64,000 bases of DNA from a bacterium (GCA_020624805.1 JAHKVW010000006.1:1-64000); one strand, 5' to 3'; shown: positions 14,911-23,963, counted from the stretch's first letter. Notes: generated by a model from the sequence alone, not told the origin. A program made the numbers and translations.

Positions 14911-16395
14911 TTATGAATACAGAATGGTTTGTGCGGTTTCGTTGATGGGATAGGGGGTCGGCATTTGGGCGATATAGCGCTGCAGGTATGTCGCGTCGGT
15001 GATATCGAATGTGTCGCCCGATAAGGAGGAGCGCAGGGCGATCATGCCGTCGTCATCGGATTGCACATTGGCGAATACGCGCTGGATCAACGTCACGTCA
15101 AGGATATCGACCTTTCCGTCGCCGTCGCTGTCGCCGCACAGATAGGAATAGCGGTACAGTCCGTAGTAGTCGCTGAGCCACAGGTGGCGTTCGGCGCACC
15201 ATGTTTTCAGGAAATTGAAGTTATCGTCATAGGTTCTCAGCGGTGGTTTTTGGTAATTGAGCCACCATCTGTTGACATTCCATACGGAAAAGTTGCGATC
15301 AAAAAGCGCCTGATTCTCCGTGCGTAAAGCGTCGAGTCGTCCGCCGTCGGCAGAGAGGTTTTCGATATAGTCGTAATGTTGGGCATAGACACGCTTGACC
15401 TCGGTTTGGAACCAGTCTTTGCCGGTGAGAAAGCGGTAGAAGTTTTTATCCGCCTGCATAATGCCGTCGGTGCGGCTGCCCTGCTTGGCGGCGGTGGAGT
15501 TGAGGTCGCCGTTGAGGTTGCCCAGCGCGAGGTCGTAGTCCCACGCGGGTCCCGCGTAGAGCATACCGTCCTTGTAGAAGAAGAATACGGAGCTTAAACC
15601 GAAATCACCGGTCTTGGCGTACTCGTTGAGCAGGTAGAACTTCGCGAAGGAATCGATGTCGATGGTTTGGCGGATCTCTTCCTCAGTGCCGTTTTTCAGC
15701 GTGTTGATGATATTGTTCAGGGTATCGGTGACATAGGCGAGCCGATCCTCTGTCGGCTCGTCGGGATCGCTCATCGCAAAACGCAGTCCGCCGGCGCTGA
15801 CGTAGGATACATCAGCCTCCGTGCGGCTTGCCTCATATTCTAGCAAAAAATCTTTTTTGCCGTCGTTGCTCTCGATATCGATGTCGACACGATCCGTGCC
15901 TTCCTGTACCGGCTCGTAGACGGTGTAACAGCCGCGGTAGGAGCCGTCCAGCCACACCTCGACGTAGCGCTGCTGTGAGGTGTAGGGGAGATCAAGCTCC
16001 TGCGCAAGGTCAAAGGCGAGATAATTGCGCAGGAGGGAGGGGTCGAAGCAGTTGGCGAGCAACGCCCATTTTTTGCCCTTGCCCATCCCGAGGATCTCTG
16101 TTTTTTTGGCGAATTTGAAGTTGAAGGATTTTTTGGTGACATGTTCCATCGCGGTGCTGTTGCCGCGCACCTTGAGGGAGATCGTATCATCGACCGTGGA
16201 GCCGTCCGCATCGGTGATCGTGATGTGCGCGCCGACATAGCCGTCCGCCTTTTCCAGCGATAAACCGTTGCCCGCGTCGGTAGTGATCTCGATCTTCGGC
16301 ACAGACGGGTTCTGTGATGCTGCGGCAGATGTCGAAATACACGAAAAAGAGAACAGCATGATGAAAATCAGGACGAATGAAAAAACACGTTTCAT
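14911..16395 (-). CDS. Secreted CotH-family protein with C-terminal dockerin
   Basis: This 494-residue secreted protein has a signal peptide (cleavage near SAAA), then an N-terminal region with the LKVRGNST motif. A CotH kinase-like domain follows (about 60-400), including KSFNFKF, DPSLLRNYLAFDLA and the metal-site-like GPAWDYDLALGN. Residues about 425-490 form a type I dockerin with two calcium-binding repeats, GDSDGDGKVDILDVTLIQR and SGDTFDITDATYLQRY. CotH proteins of spores are atypical kinases; dockerin-bearing CotH proteins are known from cellulosome-forming ruminococci. The dockerin implies that a cohesin scaffold is encoded elsewhere in the genome. No cohesin is in this window. It has its own terminators on both sides. 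Confidence 0.92.
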   Translation of the reverse strand: MKRVFSFVLIFIMLFSFSCISTSAAASQNPSVPKIEITTDAGNGLSLEKADGYVGAHITITDADGSTVDDTISLKVRGNSTAMEHVTKKSFNFKFAKKTEILGMGKGKKWALLANCFDPSLLRNYLAFDLAQELDLPYTSQQRYVEVWLDGSYRGCYTVYEPVQEGTDRVDIDIESNDGKKDFLLEYEASRTEADVSYVSAGGLRFAMSDPDEPTEDRLAYVTDTLNNIINTLKNGTEEEIRQTIDIDSFAKFYLLNEYAKTGDFGLSSVFFFYKDGMLYAGPAWDYDLALGNLNGDLNSTAAKQGSRTDGIMQADKNFYRFLTGKDWFQTEVKRVYAQHYDYIENLSADGGRLDALRTENQALFDRNFSVWNVNRWWLNYQKPPLRTYDDNFNFLKTWCAERHLWLSDYYGLYRYSYLCGDSDGDGKVDILDVTLIQRVFANVQSDDDGMIALRSSLSGDTFDITDATYLQRYIAQMPTPYPINETAQTILYS

Positions 16396-16456
16396 GGGCT
16401 CATCCTTTCGGTGGGGTGTTTGTCATATTATATCACAGTGTGTCTGCGGATACAAG

Positions 16457-16485
16457 AAAAAGCTCCCGGGTGATCGGGAGCTTTT
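16457..16485 (-). terminator. Terminator downstream of gpmI
   Basis: Stem AAAAGCTCCCG/TCGGGAGCTTTT lies about 155 bp beyond the gpmI stop on the minus strand, with a T run on that strand. The stem sequence nearly repeats the one at 14882. The bases between it and gpmI show no gene. Confidence 0.65.
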
Positions 16486-16638
16486 AGCAATTCAATGCTT
16501 GATTGAAAACAAATCGGTAGCGCTCAATGATTTGTATCAATAGATCAAAAGCGCGATAGGATCATGCCGTTTTGACACGCCGTTGAAGCCTGTGAAAGAT
16601 GATGAATAACCTTTCAAAAGGCGGAAAAAGTAACTTCG

Positions 16639-18159
16639 TTACCGGATGATCATTGATTTGCCGGTCATTTCCTCGGGCTGAGGCAGACCCATGATATCGA
16701 GCATGGTGGGCGCGATATCCGCGAGCACGCCGCCCGCGCGCAGCTCCTTGCACTCGTCATAGCCGACGACGCAGAAGGGTACGGGATTGGTGGTGTGCGC
16801 GGTGAAGGGAGTACCGTCACGATCGATCATGCGATCGGCGTTGCCGTGGTCGGCTGTGATGCAGGTCACGCCGCCCATCTCGGCGATCGCGTCGGATACC
16901 TTCTTGACGCCCCAGTCAACTGCCTCGACCGCCTTGACCGCTGCATCAAATACGCCGGTGTGGCCGACCATGTCGCAGTTGGCGAAGTTGAGGATGACGA
17001 CGTCATACTTGCCGCTCTTGATCGCCTCGACGCACTTTTCGGTGACCTCATAGGCGCTCATATGGGGCTGCATATCGTAGGTGGCGACGGCAGGGGACTT
17101 GACAAGGATGCGATCCTCGCCCTCATACTGCTTTTCAACGCCGCCGTTGAAGAAGAAGGTGACATGCGCGTACTTCTCGGTCTCGGCGATACGCAGCTGG
17201 GTCAAGCCGTTTTTAGAGAGATACTCGCCGAGGGTGTTGACGAGCTGCTGCGGCTTGAAGGCAACGTCGACGTTGGGCATGGTCGCGTCATACTGCGTCA
17301 TGCAGATGTAGGTGACGGGGAAGCGGCCGTTCCTGCGCTCAAAGCCGGTGAAATCGTCATCGACAAAGGTGCGGGTGATCTCACGCGCTCTGTCGGGACG
17401 GAAGTTGTAGAAGATGACGCTGTCGCCCGCTTTGACGGTGTCGCCGCCCGCGATCACGGCAGGCAGCATGAACTCGTCGGTCACGCCGTTGTCATAGCTG
17501 TTCTGCACCGCCTGTACGGGATCGGTCTCCTGTACGCCCTCGCCGTAGACGATCGCGGAATACGCCTTTTCGACGCGCTCCCAGCGATTATCTCTGTCCA
17601 TCGCGTAGTAACGTCCGCTGATGGTAGCGATCTTGCCGACGCCGATCTCAGCGCACTTTTCGACTGCCTGCGCGACATATTCTTTCGCGCTGGAAGGGGG
17701 TACGTCACGACCGTCGAGGAACGCGTGGATGTAGACCTTGGTCAGACCCTTGCGCTTGGCAAGCTCTAAGATACCGTACAGATGGGTGTTGTGGCTGTGG
17801 ACGCCGCCGGGAGAGAGCAGACCGAACAGATGCAGGGAGCTGTCGTTCGCCTTGCAGTTGTCGATCGCCTTGTTCATCGCCTCGTTCTCGAAGAAATCGC
17901 CGTCCTCGATACTCTTGGTGATGCGGGTGAGCTCCTGATATACGATGCGGCCCGCGCCCATGTTGGTGTGGCCGACCTCGCTGTTACCCATCTGACCGTG
18001 CGGCAGACCTACATCGAGACCCGACGCGCCGATCATGGTAAGGGGATTTTGGAAGAACAGCTGGTCAAGATGCGGCGTGCGCGCATAGTCGATGGCGTTG
18101 CCGTACTTGGGAGCGATACCAAAGCCGTCCATGATAATCAATGCAATTGGTTTTTTCAT
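16639..18159 (-). CDS. gpmI: Phosphoglycerate mutase, cofactor-independent
   Basis: This 506-residue enzyme interconverts 3- and 2-phosphoglycerate in glycolysis. It belongs to the alkaline-phosphatase superfamily and uses two Mn ions. The first metal site is IMDGFG near the start, and the phosphoserine nucleophile lies in MGNSEVGHTNMGAGR near residue 62. The second-site segment CDMVGHTGV and ITADHGNAD complete the active site. Length is normal. GAGG lies 8 bp before ATG. It is the last gene of the pgk-tpiA-gpmI cluster, separated from tpiA by a family C repeat. Confidence 0.97.
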   Translation of the reverse strand: MKKPIALIIMDGFGIAPKYGNAIDYARTPHLDQLFFQNPLTMIGASGLDVGLPHGQMGNSEVGHTNMGAGRIVYQELTRITKSIEDGDFFENEAMNKAIDNCKANDSSLHLFGLLSPGGVHSHNTHLYGILELAKRKGLTKVYIHAFLDGRDVPPSSAKEYVAQAVEKCAEIGVGKIATISGRYYAMDRDNRWERVEKAYSAIVYGEGVQETDPVQAVQNSYDNGVTDEFMLPAVIAGGDTVKAGDSVIFYNFRPDRAREITRTFVDDDFTGFERRNGRFPVTYICMTQYDATMPNVDVAFKPQQLVNTLGEYLSKNGLTQLRIAETEKYAHVTFFFNGGVEKQYEGEDRILVKSPAVATYDMQPHMSAYEVTEKCVEAIKSGKYDVVILNFANCDMVGHTGVFDAAVKAVEAVDWGVKKVSDAIAEMGGVTCITADHGNADRMIDRDGTPFTAHTTNPVPFCVVGYDECKELRAGGVLADIAPTMLDIMGLPQPEEMTGKSMIIR

Positions 18160-18182
18160 AAGATATCCTCATTCTGATGATA

Positions 18183-18311
18183 TCAGAGAACAGAGAATAG
18201 AGAACAGATAACAGTTGAGGGAAATGCTTTGCATTTTGGATTGATATTACAATCGGGTGCGGATAGCGCCCGCAGTTCACGGTTATCTGTTATCTTTAGC
18301 TGTTATCTGGA
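18183..18311. repeat. Intergenic palindromic repeat (family C) between tpiA and gpmI
   Basis: Arms built from short near-tandem units (AGAGAACAGAGAATAGAG on the left; GTTATCTGTTATC on the right) enclose a core GGGAAATGCTTTGCATTTTGG. Related cores and arms occur at 21763-21886 and 53247-53398. Confidence 0.6.
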
Positions 18312-18315
18312 AAAA

Positions 18316-19107
18316 TTAATACTCTTCGGGCTTGGTGGCTTCGATGATCTTCGCGAATTTCTCAGGCACCAGAGAAGCGCCGCCGATCAGACCGCCGTCA
18401 ACGTTGGTTTTAGCCAGCAGCTCAGCCGCGTTAGCGTCGTTCATAGAGCCGCCGTACTGGATGGTAACGCCAGTAGCCGCCTCGAGGGTATACAGGCTCT
18501 TGAGGCACATACGGATGAGCTCGCAGACTTCCTCTGCCTGCTCAGCGGTAGCGGTCTTGCCGGTGCCGATCGCCCATACGGGCTCATAAGCGATGACAAT
18601 GTTCTTGAGCTCTTCTTCGGTAACGCCCCACAGGTCGAGCTTGAGCTGACGCGCGATGACCTCGTTGGTGATGTTGCACTCACGCTCCCAGAGCAGTTCG
18701 CCGACGCAAACGATGGGCTTGAGGCCTGCTGCCAGAGCAGCCTTGACGCGCTTGTTGACGGTCTCGTCGGTTTCGCCGAAATACTGTCTGCGCTCGGAGT
18801 GACCGATGATAACATATTCTACGCCCAGTTCCTTGAGCATACCGGTGCTGATCTCGCCGGTGAAAGCGCCGCTCTCTGCCCAGTGGCAGTTCTCAGCGCC
18901 GATCTTGATGTTGGTGTCCTTAGTGACCTCAACCGCTGTAGCAAGGTCAACATAAGGAACGCAGGCTACGACCTCGCAGGTCGCGTCCTTGACGAGGGGG
19001 ATGATCTCCTCGAGCAGAGCCTTCGCCTCGGAAGGAGTCTTGTTCATCTTCCAGTTGCCGGCGATGATGGTCTTTCTCATACCTTTGGTTAAAGCGTCAA
19101 GTATCAT
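18316..19107 (-). CDS. tpiA: Triosephosphate isomerase
   Basis: The enzyme interconverts dihydroxyacetone phosphate and glyceraldehyde 3-phosphate. Catalytic parts are all present: Lys in AGNWKMNK, His in IIGHSERRQYFGE, Glu in AYEPVWAIGTGK, and the phosphate loop IQYGGSMND. The start is ATG 19107, because GAAAGGATTTTTATC precedes it exactly as a near-identical leader precedes pgk; this gives 263 residues. An inner ATG at 19080 would give the usual 254 residues but has poor ribosome spacing. It lies 62 bp after pgk in the same transcription direction. Confidence 0.97.
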   Translation of the reverse strand: MILDALTKGMRKTIIAGNWKMNKTPSEAKALLEEIIPLVKDATCEVVACVPYVDLATAVEVTKDTNIKIGAENCHWAESGAFTGEISTGMLKELGVEYVIIGHSERRQYFGETDETVNKRVKAALAAGLKPIVCVGELLWERECNITNEVIARQLKLDLWGVTEEELKNIVIAYEPVWAIGTGKTATAEQAEEVCELIRMCLKSLYTLEAATGVTIQYGGSMNDANAAELLAKTNVDGGLIGGASLVPEKFAKIIEATKPEEY

Positions 19108-19169
19108 GATAAAAATCCTTTCTTTATGGGAATGGAGGGCGACGCCATGCCGCCCTCGTTGAATAATGC

Positions 19170-20381
19170 TTAGTCTTTGTCAGCGATAGCCGCGATACCG
19201 GGCAGAACCTTACCCTCGAGGTACTCGAGAGAAGCGCCGCCGCCGGTGGAGATGTGGCTCATCTTGTCGGCGAAGCCGAGGTTGACGACAGCCGCAGCGG
19301 AGTCGCCGCCGCCGATGATGGTGGTAGCGTCGGTCTCAGCCAGCGCCTTGGCGACCGCGATGGTGCCTTCCGCGAGGATCGGATTCTCGAAAACGCCCAT
19401 GGGGCCGTTCCAAACAACGGTCTTAGCGGACTTGACAGCCTCCGCATAGAGCTCGCGGGTCTTGGGGCCGATATCCAGACCCATGCTGTCCTCGGGGATC
19501 TCGCCCGCGGCATAGACCACGGTGTCGATGGGAGCGTCGATCGGATCGGGGAAGGACTTGGTGCAGACGGTGTCGATGGGCAGCAGGAGCTTCTTGCCGA
19601 GATCCTCAGCCTTCTTGATCATCTCGTTGCAGTAATCGAGCTTGGTGTCGTCGACCAGAGAGGTACCGATCGCCTTGCCCTGTGCCTTAGCAAAGGTGTA
19701 AGCCATGCCGCCGCCGATGATCAGGGTGTCGCACTTCTCGAGGAGGTTAGAGATAACATTGAGCTTGTCCGCGACCTTAGCGCCGCCGAGGATCGCGACA
19801 AAGGGACGTACCGGAGCTTCTACCGCGTTGCCGAGGTAGTCGATCTCCTTCTGCATCAGATAACCGACTGCGGTGCACTTGATGTGGTCGGTCACGCCGA
19901 CGGTGGAGCAGTGTGCGCGGTGAGCGGAACCGAACGCGTCCATAACGAATACTTCTGCTAAAGAAGCCAGCTCGGAGCTGAACGGCTCAAGGTTCTTGGT
20001 CTCTTCCTTGCGGAAACGGGTGTTCTGCAGCAGAACGACGTCGCCGTCCTTCATTGCGGCAACAGCAGCCTTGGCGTTAGCGCCGACGACCTCGTCGTCA
20101 TTGGCGAATACAACATCCTTGCCCAGCAGCTCGGACAGGCGAACAGCTACGGGTGCGAGGGAGAACTTCTCCTCAGGACCGTTCTTCGGCTTGCCGAGGT
20201 GGGAGCAGAGGATGAGCTGACCGCCGTCGGCGATGATCTTCTTGATGGTGGGCAGAGCGGCGGTGATACGGTTATCGTTGGTGATCACGCCGTCCTTGAG
20301 CGGTACGTTGAAGTCACAGCGGCAAAGGACTTTCTTGCCGGCAAAGTTGATGTCATCAACGGTGTACTTATTGAGTTTCAT
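19170..20381 (-). CDS. pgk: Phosphoglycerate kinase
   Basis: This 403-residue enzyme makes ATP from 1,3-bisphosphoglycerate. The N-terminal signature [11 protein letters not shown], the hinge region and the nucleotide-binding GGGDSAAAV and [11 protein letters not shown] segments are all typical. ATG 20381 follows GAAAGGATGTTTTTATC; the eight extra codons in the track are upstream of the ribosome site. It leads the pgk-tpiA-gpmI cluster. gap is not in the window. Confidence 0.97.
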   Translation of the reverse strand: MKLNKYTVDDINFAGKKVLCRCDFNVPLKDGVITNDNRITAALPTIKKIIADGGQLILCSHLGKPKNGPEEKFSLAPVAVRLSELLGKDVVFANDDEVVGANAKAAVAAMKDGDVVLLQNTRFRKEETKNLEPFSSELASLAEVFVMDAFGSAHRAHCSTVGVTDHIKCTAVGYLMQKEIDYLGNAVEAPVRPFVAILGGAKVADKLNVISNLLEKCDTLIIGGGMAYTFAKAQGKAIGTSLVDDTKLDYCNEMIKKAEDLGKKLLLPIDTVCTKSFPDPIDAPIDTVVYAAGEIPEDSMGLDIGPKTRELYAEAVKSAKTVVWNGPMGVFENPILAEGTIAVAKALAETDATTIIGGGDSAAAVVNLGFADKMSHISTGGGASLEYLEGKVLPGIAAIADKD

Positions 20382-20539
20382 GATAAAAACATCCTTTCTT
20401 CGCATTGGGCGTTCGCACTTATGTTAGTTAAAGCTAACCGCAAACGCGCAATACCATAATTTTACTCATTAATTATATAACAAAACGGTAGCTTATTGCA
20501 ATAGCAAAATGGAATAATAATGCGTTTCTTTGTGAAAAA

Positions 20540-20569
20540 TCACAAAGAAAACGCCCCTTTCGGAGCGTT
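20540..20569 (-). terminator. Terminator of trmL
   Basis: On the minus strand AACGCTCC and GGGGCGTT form a stem around GAAA and lead into TTTTC; it follows the trmL stop by about 10 bp. Confidence 0.75.
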
Positions 20570-20580
20570 GGACGAAAAAA

Positions 20581-21105
20581 CTATTCTGTATCCTCCCAAT
20601 GATGGCGGTGGAGCTCGCCTTTGGTCAGCAGGGCGGGGTAATCCCACTGACGCAGCACCTCGTAGCAGCCGACGGCGACGGAGTTCGCGAGGTTGAGGGA
20701 TCGCGCTTCATCGATCATCGGGATGCGGACGCATCGGTCGGGGTATTTCATCAGAACATGCTCGGGGATGCCGCGCGTTTCCTTGCCGAAGATGATGTAC
20801 GCGCCGTCGGGGTAGCTGACCTCGCTGTGCTTGTGACGCGCCTTGGTGGAAAAGAAAAAGTATTCGCCGCCCTCGGTCTTGGCAAAGAAGTCGTCGATAC
20901 TATCATAATAGGTGATGTCGACGAGGTACCAGTAGTCGAGCCCCGCTCGTTTGAGGTTGCGGTCGGTGATCTCAAAGCCGAAGGGTCGCACCAGATGGAG
21001 CCTTGCGCCCGTAGCGGCACAGGTGCGCGCGACGTTGCCGGTGTTCTGCGGGATCTCGGGCTCGAATAAGACGATGTTCAAAACCTTGTTGTCAGATTTT
21101 TCCAA
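20581..21105 (-). CDS. trmL: tRNA (cytidine/uridine-34 2'-O)-methyltransferase
   Basis: This 174-residue SPOUT enzyme methylates the ribose of the wobble base in tRNA-Leu isoacceptors. Motif 1 is EPEIPQNTGNVARTCAA, motif 2 is FGKETRGIP, and motif 3 is RIPMIDEARSLNLANSVA, which together form the AdoMet-binding trefoil knot. Length and layout match TrmL/YibK without extra domains. It starts at TTG 21105, with AGAGGG 8 bp upstream. It stands alone with its own terminator. Confidence 0.93.
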   Translation of the reverse strand: MEKSDNKVLNIVLFEPEIPQNTGNVARTCAATGARLHLVRPFGFEITDRNLKRAGLDYWYLVDITYYDSIDDFFAKTEGGEYFFFSTKARHKHSEVSYPDGAYIIFGKETRGIPEHVLMKYPDRCVRIPMIDEARSLNLANSVAVGCYEVLRQWDYPALLTKGELHRHHWEDTE

Positions 21106-21187
21106 TTTGAATTCCCTCTTTTATCATAGAATATGAGCTGAGCAATTACAAAGAATAATGATGTGTTTGAATAAGGACAGCATTTGA

Positions 21188-21507
21188 GCCTTCCCCTTGA
21201 GGGGAAGGTGCCTCGCCCAAAGCGAGGCGGATGAGGTGGAGACCTTTCCGTTATATCGATGGAAAAGAGTTGAATGAAGCGTTTATACTGATTTCTCATA
21301 AAACGGGTTAATCAGATGATAGTGGAAGATTTCGCAGAACAAGGCGGAGGACGCCGATAGGCTGGCGCCTATCAAGGACAACAACGCAGTTATGCGAAAT
21401 TATTACGCATCAGATGATAAGCCGTTTTATTAGGAATCAGTATTACACCTCATCCGACCTTTTCGGCTTTCAGCGCGAAAAGCCCACCTTCCCCTCAAGG
21501 GGAAGGC
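21188..21507. repeat. Large nested palindrome (about 320 bp)
   Basis: This gene-free stretch is a set of nested inverted repeats: GCCTTCCCCT...AGGGGAAGGC at the ends, GGATGAGGTG/CACCTCATCC inside, CTCATAAAACGG/CCGTTTTATTAGG further in, and ATTTCGCA/TGCGAAAT at the centre. The centre is GC-rich and has no ORF. The outer 50 bp on each side resemble the family A palindromes. It looks like a repeat inserted in a repeat or a non-autonomous mobile element. Confidence 0.65.
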
Positions 21508-21545
21508 TTGATTCAGCCTGTCCAAAACAGAAAGGAGTTGGTATC

Positions 21546-21758
21546 ATGCCAAAGACGATGTGTACAAATGGTAATTGCGCCGATAAGAAGAGCGGCGTGG
21601 TGAAAGGGATCCTCGGCGGTCTCGCGGCGGGAGTCGCGGTCAGCGCCGTGGTTGTTGTGATGATGAACAACAGTAAGAAAACCCTGCAGAAGAAGGCAGG
21701 GAAGGTCGCCGACGCGATGGAGGACCTGTTCGACAGCGCGAAGGATATGTTTCAGTAG
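21546..21758 (+). CDS. Small membrane protein, 70 residues (YtxH-like)
   Basis: A strong ribosome site (AGAAAGGAG) lies before ATG 21546. The protein has a short Cys-containing N-terminus (MCTNGNCADKK), one glycine-rich membrane segment (about 18-42) and a basic then acidic amphipathic C-terminal helix. This layout resembles small YtxH-type proteins, but I would not claim function. The track's longer ORF starts inside the upstream palindrome and is not real. Confidence 0.75.
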   Translation: MPKTMCTNGNCADKKSGVVKGILGGLAAGVAVSAVVVVMMNNSKKTLQKKAGKVADAMEDLFDSAKDMFQ

Positions 21759-21762
21759 GGTC

Positions 21763-21886
21763 AGTGGTCAGTGATTAGTGGTTAGTGGTTAGTGATTATG
21801 GGAAACGCTTCGCGTTTTGAATAGATATAAAAATCAGGTGTAGGCGTGCCCACCAAACACTCCTAACTCCTCACTATCTTTAAAGG
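21763..21886. repeat. Intergenic repeat (family C) before luxS
   Basis: Near-tandem GTGATTAGTGGTTAGTGG units are followed by the core GGGAAACGCTTCGCGTTTTG and closing CTCCTAACTCCTCACTA arms. Confidence 0.6.
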
Positions 21887-21888
21887 TG

Positions 21889-21917
21889 TTGAAAAAGTCC
21901 TCCTTTTATGCTAAACT
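21889..21917 (+). promoter_or_regulatory. Promoter of luxS
   Basis: TTGAAA and TAAACT spaced by 17 bp, 37 bp before the luxS start; it directly abuts the family C repeat. Confidence 0.65.
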
Positions 21918-21953
21918 CATATCAAATGATGACAGCATAAAGGAGAGATTAAT

Positions 21954-22478
21954 ATGGAACTGATCCAGAGCTTTACCGTTGACCATACCAAGATCGTCCC
22001 CGGGATCTTCCTCAGCCGTGAGGATCATGTCGGCGGCGATATGGTCACGACCTATGATGTCAGGCTGAAAAAGCCGAACAGAGAGCCGGTCATCGATGTG
22101 GCGGCGATGCACACGCTCGAACACCTCATCGCGACCTTTCTGCGCAACGATCCCGATTGGAAGGACGAAGTGATCTACTGGGGACCAATGGGATGCCTGA
22201 CGGGTTTTTATCTGATCCTCAAAGGCAATCGCGCGCCGAAGGAGATCTATGAGCTGCTCCTCGCCGCGTTCCGGTCGGTGGATAAAGCCGAGGTGATCCC
22301 CGGCGCGACGGCAGTGAACTGTGGCCATTATCTCATGCACAATCTCGGGATGGCGAAGTGGTACGCGGCGGAATTCGCGGAGTATCTGGAGAAGAACGCC
22401 GAAGATCCCGCGATCTTTGAGTATCCGAAAACCGAACGGCTCATCACGGATGAGGGACAGCAGTTCTTTGATTCGTAA
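21954..22478 (+). CDS. luxS: S-ribosylhomocysteine lyase
   Basis: LuxS splits S-ribosylhomocysteine into homocysteine and the autoinducer-2 precursor DPD, as part of the activated methyl cycle. The metal ligands are the two histidines of HTLEHL and the cysteine of NCGHYLMHNL; the catalytic cysteine lies in MGCLTGFY. At 174 residues it is slightly longer than usual (about 155-160), with the extra residues at the C-terminus. The start follows AAGGAGAG. No methionine-cycle partner gene is adjacent, so it is a single-gene unit. Confidence 0.96.
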   Translation: MELIQSFTVDHTKIVPGIFLSREDHVGGDMVTTYDVRLKKPNREPVIDVAAMHTLEHLIATFLRNDPDWKDEVIYWGPMGCLTGFYLILKGNRAPKEIYELLLAAFRSVDKAEVIPGATAVNCGHYLMHNLGMAKWYAAEFAEYLEKNAEDPAIFEYPKTERLITDEGQQFFDS

Positions 22479-22528
22479 GCCGCGATCCCGCAAAAAGCAT
22501 ATTGACACAAACAAGCGCTTTCTTTGGT

Positions 22529-22657
22529 CGATATCATTAAGTTAAGAAAATGTATCTCGCTGAAGCTCGAGCGATTGATGCAATTCCTCAGTCGCCCGAC
22601 ATATGTCGGGCGACAGCTCCTTTTACCAAAAGGAGCCTTCTTAACTTAATGATATCG
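22529..22657. mobile_element. MITE-like element, copy 2 (inverted)
   Basis: This element of about 129 bp is the reverse complement of the copy at 9221-9341. Both ends read CGATATCATTAAGTTAAG inward, and the interior has the AAAGGAGC, GTCGCC and AGCGAGATAC blocks in the same order. It lies between ACAAGCGC and GCGCTTGT, which can pair, so it too appears to sit inside a hairpin. Confidence 0.75.
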
Positions 22658-22693
22658 TTACCTCGGTAGGCGCTTGTTGTATCGTAATCCGTA

Positions 22694-23614
22694 TTATTCG
22701 GTAAAATCGGTGAAGCTGATGTTCATGTCGACGGTGCCTTCGACGCCCGCGATCTTGCCCTCCTTGCTGTACTGCCACATATCGAACTTGTAGTACATGG
22801 TGGGGAATTCGCGGTAGTCGGCGAGCCAGAAGTCATAGTCCTTCATGGTCTCGAAGTCATACATGATCAACATCTGCGAGGTGTTGGAATATACGATAGC
22901 CTTATAGCCGGCATCGGTGACGGTGTCACAGAAGGCCTCGGCGATATCGGTCAGCTGATCGCCGGTGACCTTATCGGTGCGGGCAGCCTCCTCCTGGATG
23001 TTTTCCCAGTCAAAGCCGATAGGGTAGTCGAGGGCGCGCTTGTTCAGCTTTTCGAGGGTATAATTTGCCTCTTGCTTTGCATCCTCGGCACTGATCGCCT
23101 GTGAGAAGAAGTACGCGCCGACCTTGATTCCCGCCGCCTTGGCTTTTTCATAGTTGGTATCAAAGCTGTTGTCCGTGTAGAGAACGCCGTCATCGCCGTA
23201 GTAGCGGCCGCCAATGCGCAGCATGACGAATTCCACGCCCGCTTCCTTCATCGCGGCAAAGTCGACGTCACCCTGGAACTCACTGAGGTCGATCCCGAGG
23301 TGAGAGATCTTTTGACCGTTCTCATAGTAGGCGGGGATCCCGTTCTCGTCGGTGACAAGGTTGTCCGCCGTGTAGGTGTTGACCTCGGCGCCCTTGACGG
23401 TTTGGATCTCGATATCGCCCATGACGGAGTCGTTGATGGTGACGACCTCACCCGCGGAGGTCGCGGAGGTGGCGTCGGATGTATTTTTCGGAGTCAGTAA
23501 TCGCATCGCGCCGTAGCCGACGCCGATGATCAGCGCGGCAGAGAGGAGGATCACCACGATGATGATGCCTACACGCTTGCCGCCGGAGGATGTTGTGGAT
23601 TGTGAATGTTTCAT
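22694..23614 (-). CDS. Membrane-anchored glycoside hydrolase family 25 (lysozyme-type)
   Basis: This is a 306-residue protein with a short cytoplasmic N-terminus and one membrane anchor (about 16-38), then a linker and a GH25 domain (about 105-305). The opening GIDLSEFQGDVDF with its Asp, and the catalytic DxE pair in GFDWENI, are those of N-acetylmuramidases; ADYREFP and MWQYSKEG complete the barrel. It should cut the glycan strands of peptidoglycan outside the membrane. It begins 18 bp after a 52-residue gene, so the two form an operon. AGAGG lies 6 bp before ATG. Confidence 0.93.
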   Translation of the reverse strand: MKHSQSTTSSGGKRVGIIIVVILLSAALIIGVGYGAMRLLTPKNTSDATSATSAGEVVTINDSVMGDIEIQTVKGAEVNTYTADNLVTDENGIPAYYENGQKISHLGIDLSEFQGDVDFAAMKEAGVEFVMLRIGGRYYGDDGVLYTDNSFDTNYEKAKAAGIKVGAYFFSQAISAEDAKQEANYTLEKLNKRALDYPIGFDWENIQEEAARTDKVTGDQLTDIAEAFCDTVTDAGYKAIVYSNTSQMLIMYDFETMKDYDFWLADYREFPTMYYKFDMWQYSKEGKIAGVEGTVDMNISFTDFTE

Positions 23615-23631
23615 ATCAGCCTCTGTTTCTT

Positions 23632-23790
23632 TCAGTGATCTTGGGGGTTCGGATCGTTCTCTTGATCGGCTTCGGTAATGCCGTCAAGCTCTTTGAGAGA
23701 CGCTTTCAGCTCAGCAAGCTCTTTGTCGAGCGCCTCGAGAGGGTCGCCCGCTGTGTACAAATGATCGTTGTTGTCATCTAAATAAGCCAT
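23632..23790 (-). CDS. Small acidic protein, 52 residues, upstream of GH25
   Basis: AAAGGAG lies 5 bp before ATG 23790; the longer ORF in the track has no ribosome site. The product (MAYLDDNNDHLYTAGDPLEAL...) is acidic and soluble, with a predicted helix LDKELAELKASLKELDG, possibly a coiled coil. It is placed tightly before the lysozyme gene. I do not recognise it. Confidence 0.65.
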   Translation of the reverse strand: MAYLDDNNDHLYTAGDPLEALDKELAELKASLKELDGITEADQENDPNPQDH

Positions 23791-23934
23791 TTTTGCTCCT
23801 TTTATCGAGATCGCATCGGGATGAACACGCGATCCATCCCCGCAATATCGGTTGTTTTTGCTCTTTTGAGTCCATAATAGCATAGCACAAAACGAGGTTG
23901 TTGTAAATAAACTTCATAATAAGTTTACTTTTAC

Positions 23935-23963
23935 TTGAAAATCTCTTATCTTTCGATTATAAT
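23935..23963 (+). promoter_or_regulatory. Promoter of the tandem-repeat protein/kinase unit
   Basis: TTGAAA and a perfect TATAAT with 17-bp spacing, about 105 bp before the TTG start at 24068. Confidence 0.75.

Noticed and set aside
16795-17769. 324-residue plus-strand ORF opposite gpmI
   Set aside because: Antisense to an unmistakable glycolytic enzyme; no supporting signals.
21763-21950. SAM or SAH riboswitch upstream of luxS
   Set aside because: The leader after the promoter is too short and the upstream sequence is a family C repeat without any riboswitch motif.
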